From assembly GCA_002413045.1 (NCBI GenBank), contig DHWF01000047.1, positions 3,708-18,991 on the forward strand: a stretch of DNA of 15,284 bases, written 5' to 3'. The notes under the pieces were generated by a model. It was given only the letters and a program-made list of their open reading frames with translations. It ran no database searches and had not been told where the DNA came from. This stretch comes from Chloroflexi bacterium UBA5189 (GTDB taxonomy: Bacteria > Chloroflexota > Limnocylindria > Limnocylindrales > CSP1-4). Below, in pieces: positions 12,820-15,284 of the stretch. A program made the translations under genes and the position numbers. Position 1 is the first letter of the stretch; every line of letters starts with the position of its first letter.

Positions 12820-13811
12820 CCCTGGACGAAGAACGGCGTCCCGGCGGGCGCGTCCACGAGACGGCGCAGGTCATCGTCGAGGCGCATGAGGGTGAGCGAG
12901 GCGCCCGCCATCTCGAGCGACGTGGCGTACTCGCCGACCCACACGCGGTGCACGGGCAGCCCCTCCGCGGCAAGGATCCGCGCAACGCCGCGGTACAGGA
13001 TGTAGAGCTCCTCCTTCGGCGTCGCGCCGAGGCCATTGACGAGGACCGCGACCTCGTCGCCCCGCGCGAACGGCAGGTCGGCGAGGATCGCCCGGGTCAG
13101 CTCGTCGGCGATCTGATCGGCGGTCTCGAGCGGGCCGCGCCGCACGCCGGGCTCGCCGTGGATGCCCATCCCGATCTCCATCTGCCCGACTGGCAGCTCG
13201 AACGTCGGGACCCCCGCGGCCGGGATCGTGCACGGCGACAGGGCGACGCCCATTGTCCGCGTGCCCGCGGCGGCGCGCTCGGTCACGGCGACCACTTCTG
13301 AGAGCGACGCCCCTTCGGCTGCGGCCGCACCGGCGACCTTGTAGAGGAAGAAGATGCCCGCGATCCCGCGCCGGCTCGATGCACGCCCCGATGGCGCCGA
13401 CGCGACGTCGTCCGCGCCGAGGATCGTCCGGACCTCGATGCCCTCGTCGGCCGCGAGCTCCGCTGCCAGGTCGAAGTTCAGGCGGTCGCCACCGTAGTTG
13501 CCGTACAGGTAGAGCACGCCCTTGCCCGCGGAGATGGCGCGGGTCACCTCGAGCATGTCGTCGCTCGAGGGCGAGGCGAACACGTTGCCGATCGCGGCAC
13601 CGTCGATCAGCCCGCGCCCGACGTAGCCCATGAACACCGGGAGGTGGCCGGAGCCGCCGCCTGTCGCAATCGCGACCTTGCCCGCGACCGGCGCGTCGGC
13701 GCGGACGATGGCCCGCGGGGATGGCCGTCGAAGCTCGTTCGGATGTGCAAGGAGGATGCCCTCGAGCATCTCATCGACGAACGGCTCGGGGTCGTTGAGG
13801 ATCTTCTGCAT
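12816..13811 (-). CDS. dhaK: Dihydroxyacetone kinase subunit DhaK
   Basis: This subunit binds dihydroxyacetone as a hemiaminal with an active-site histidine and receives phosphate from DhaL. The 331-residue product shows ATGGGSGHLPVFMGYVGRGL (49-68) including His56, AAIGNVFASPSSDDM (72-86), LYLYGNYGGDRLNFDLA (100-116), RRGIAGIFFLYKVAGAAAAE (147-166) and the covalent His218 in MGIHGEPGVRRG. Motifs and spacing are typical, with small changes (GDRLNFD for GDVMNFD). I chose the ATG at 13811-13809, preceded by GAGG; the open frame goes on to 13937 but only as an Arg/Gly-rich leader into the Nudix gene. Related kinases act on erythrulose or other ketoses, so the substrate is inferred. It is 61 bp downstream of the Nudix gene. 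Confidence 0.94.
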   Translation of the reverse strand: MQKILNDPEPFVDEMLEGILLAHPNELRRPSPRAIVRADAPVAGKVAIATGGGSGHLPVFMGYVGRGLIDGAAIGNVFASPSSDDMLEVTRAISAGKGVLYLYGNYGGDRLNFDLAAELAADEGIEVRTILGADDVASAPSGRASSRRGIAGIFFLYKVAGAAAAEGASLSEVVAVTERAAAGTRTMGVALSPCTIPAAGVPTFELPVGQMEIGMGIHGEPGVRRGPLETADQIADELTRAILADLPFARGDEVAVLVNGLGATPKEELYILYRGVARILAAEGLPVHRVWVGEYATSLEMAGASLTLMRLDDDLRRLVDAPAGTPFFVQG

Positions 13812-13872
13812 CGCACGGCCTCGGCTGCGGGTGCGGCGGGTCGCGCCAGCGTACTGCCGAGGCGGGCGTGGT

Positions 13873-14382
13873 TCAGGCCAGCAGCGCCCCGAGCTGGCCG
13901 AGGATCCGGGCGGTCGCGCCCCACACGCGGTGTCCATCGATCAGGTACGCCCCGAACCGGAGCGGGAACGATCCGCTCGGCATCTTGACGGTCGTCTCGA
14001 CGATCTCGATCGGCGCGCCGGGCAGGAACGCATCGAGCGGCGCCCACAGGAGCTCGGCGACCTCGGCCTCCGCGGCTGCCAGCGCCGGCCGGCGATCGGC
14101 GATGGCCAGGATGGGCGTCACGCGGTAGCCCGAGACGGGGATCCAGAACTCCTCGAGCACGCCGATCACCCGGACGCCCGCCGCCTCGCGATCCAGTCCG
14201 ACCTCTTCGGTCGCTTCGCGCAGCGCGGTCATCGCGGCGCCGCCGTCCTCCGGCTCCGCCCGGCCGCCGGGAAAGGCCATCTGGCCCGAGTGGTGCCCGC
14301 CCCGGTCGACGCGCCGGATCAGGAGGATGTCCGCTTCGGCGTCAGGGTCGCCGTCAACCGATGGCGCGACCAGCAGCAGCAC
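13873..14382 (-). CDS. Nudix hydrolase, CoA pyrophosphatase (NudL-like); true start probably further upstream
   Basis: This predicted cytoplasmic hydrolase cleaves CoA to 4'-phosphopantetheine and 3',5'-ADP. It carries the CoA-type pattern HHSGQMAFPGGRAEPEDGG followed by ALREATEEVGL. The spacing between the GG and REATEE elements matches E. coli NudL rather than the standard Nudix box. Further NudL-like segments are VIGVLEEFWIPVSGYRVTPI and, near the end, VWGATARILGQL. The coordinates given use the first GTG in the frame (169 residues), but this start cuts into the first beta strand (SAVLLLVAP) and has no ribosome-binding site. The frame stays open and reads like protein upstream to a CTG at 14532-14530, which would give 219 residues and overlap the clpB stop as CTGA. 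I favour the longer form. It lies between clpB and dhaK on the same strand. Confidence 0.88.
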   Translation of the reverse strand: MLLLVAPSVDGDPDAEADILLIRRVDRGGHHSGQMAFPGGRAEPEDGGAAMTALREATEEVGLDREAAGVRVIGVLEEFWIPVSGYRVTPILAIADRRPALAAAEAEVAELLWAPLDAFLPGAPIEIVETTVKMPSGSFPLRFGAYLIDGHRVWGATARILGQLGALLA

Positions 14383-14528
14383 CGCCGACGGGATCGCGGC
14401 TTCCGGGCCGTACGGCCAGTTCGGGGTGCGTTGCTCACCGGTATCCGTCCGTGTGGGGAGCAGCGCCGCCGGCGGCTCGGGCAGGTGCTCGGGCAGCGTC
14501 GCGAGGCGAGCGACGGCCTCGGCGTACC

Positions 14529-15284
14529 TCAGTTCGGGCGGCCCCCGCCGCCACCATCGTTGTCCCGATCGGGATCGGTGTCCGGGAGGTCCAGCACCGG
14601 GCGGCGACGCTTGCCGCCTGAGCCAGACCCGGCACCCGCGCCGACCGCCTCGGGAGCGTCCTCGTCGGATCGGCGCCGGGCGTCACGTCGCTCGCCCGCA
14701 TCCGCAATCACGGACTCGCCACCGGAGGTGAACATGAGCGTCGAGCCGATGGGATCCGCGTCGACGACCACCGTCTGGCCCGGCTTGAAGCGGCCCTCGA
14801 TCAGGGCCTTCGCGAGCGGGTTCTCGACGAGCCGCTGGATCGTCCGCTTGAGCGGCCGCGCGCCGAAGGTCGGGTCGGTGCCGTCGCGCACGATCAGTGA
14901 CCGCGCCGCGGGCGTGAGCTCGAGGATCAGGTCCTGGGTCGCGAGGCGGCGCTGGAGGTCCGCGAGGAGCAGCTCCACGATCGCCGCGAGATCCGCGTCG
15001 GTCAGCGCGTGGAAGACGATCACCTCGTCGACCCGGTTCAGGAACTCCGGCCGGAACTGCATTCGGAGCTGGTCGGTGACCTGGCGCTTCATCGCCTCGT
15101 ACGCCTCGCTGTCGCCCGGCCGGACGCCGCTCGCGGCGATCACCTGCGAGCCGACGTTGCTGGTCATGATCACGAGCGCGTTCTTGAAGCTCACCGTGCG
15201 GCCCTGGCCGTCGGTCAGTCGCCCATCGTCGAGGACCTGGAGCAGGATGTTGAACACGTCCGGGTGGGCCTTCTCGATCTCGTC
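14529..15284 (-). CDS. clpB: ATP-dependent chaperone ClpB, C-terminal part
   Basis: This is the 3' end of an AAA+ disaggregase gene that continues beyond the window; 251 codons are visible. They cover the second ATPase domain from the Walker B end (DEIEKAHPDVFNILLQVL) through sensor 1 (VIMTSNVGS), the arginine finger region (FRPEFLNRVDEVIVF) and sensor 2 (FGARPLKRTIQRLVENPLAK). The ending ALIEGRFKPGQTVVVD fits ClpB better than ClpC. After the normal end there is an unusual tail of about 60 residues, rich in Gly, Asp, Arg and Ser and without predicted order, which ends at the TGA at 14531-14529. The first nucleotide-binding domain and the M-domain that would confirm ClpB lie outside. It is the first gene of the minus-strand group leading to Nudix, dhaK and dhaL. 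Confidence 0.9.
   Translation of the reverse strand, partial: DEIEKAHPDVFNILLQVLDDGRLTDGQGRTVSFKNALVIMTSNVGSQVIAASGVRPGDSEAYEAMKRQVTDQLRMQFRPEFLNRVDEVIVFHALTDADLAAIVELLLADLQRRLATQDLILELTPAARSLIVRDGTDPTFGARPLKRTIQRLVENPLAKALIEGRFKPGQTVVVDADPIGSTLMFTSGGESVIADAGERRDARRRSDEDAPEAVGAGAGSGSGGKRRRPVLDLPDTDPDRDNDGGGGGRPN

Noticed and set aside
1..15284. tRNA, rRNA, CRISPR arrays, insertion sequences or prophage genes
   Set aside because: I saw no tRNA-like arms, no regularly spaced repeats, no transposase or integrase motifs and no clear change in composition.

Overview
The window is a compact, very GC-rich bacterial chromosome segment. Genes are packed with 4-bp ATGA overlaps or gaps of a few bases, several starts are GTG or TTG, and the high GC creates long meaningless open frames opposite real genes. 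It looks like ordinary housekeeping DNA of a high-GC lineage. A Chloroflexota or Actinomycetota-like host fits the gene content and codon use, but there is no rRNA or other marker that would settle it. I see no mobile element, CRISPR array, tRNA or rRNA.

Region 1 (1-3784, all minus strand, transcribed toward position 1) is the front of a respiratory complex I operon: nuoA, nuoB, nuoC, nuoD and a truncated nuoH. The usual nuoE-F-G trio (NADH-oxidising arm) is absent between nuoD and nuoH. Upstream is the only long gene-free stretch (3785-4147), with a candidate -10 box, a CRP-like inverted repeat and a 12-bp palindrome.

Region 2 (4148-6510, minus) holds a MidA/NDUFAF7-family methyltransferase, overlapped by an upstream unassigned gene of 369 codons. 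The NDUFAF7 family methylates the mitochondrial NuoD homologue, so its place beside nuo is suggestive. Divergent from this pair is folK (6556-7158, plus).

Region 3 (7162-11123, minus) is a tight cluster: purH, glpX, an S51 (peptidase E-like) peptidase, and a membrane-anchored histidine-rich protein. PurH keeps its AICAR-transformylase motifs, but its IMP-cyclohydrolase active site is heavily substituted.

Region 4 (11256-12193, plus) has a small basic membrane protein and a one-cupin protein, divergent from purH across a short promoter region. The cupin gene and dhaL converge and share one CTAG for both stop codons.

Region 5 (12190-15284, minus) contains the 3' part of clpB with a long low-complexity tail, a NudL-like CoA pyrophosphatase whose true start is probably a non-ATG codon overlapping the clpB stop, then dhaK and dhaL (dihydroxyacetone kinase). 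No single new system stands out. The best leads are the degenerate PurH cyclohydrolase site, the MidA-nuo pairing with nuoEFG missing, and the histidine-rich exported domain.
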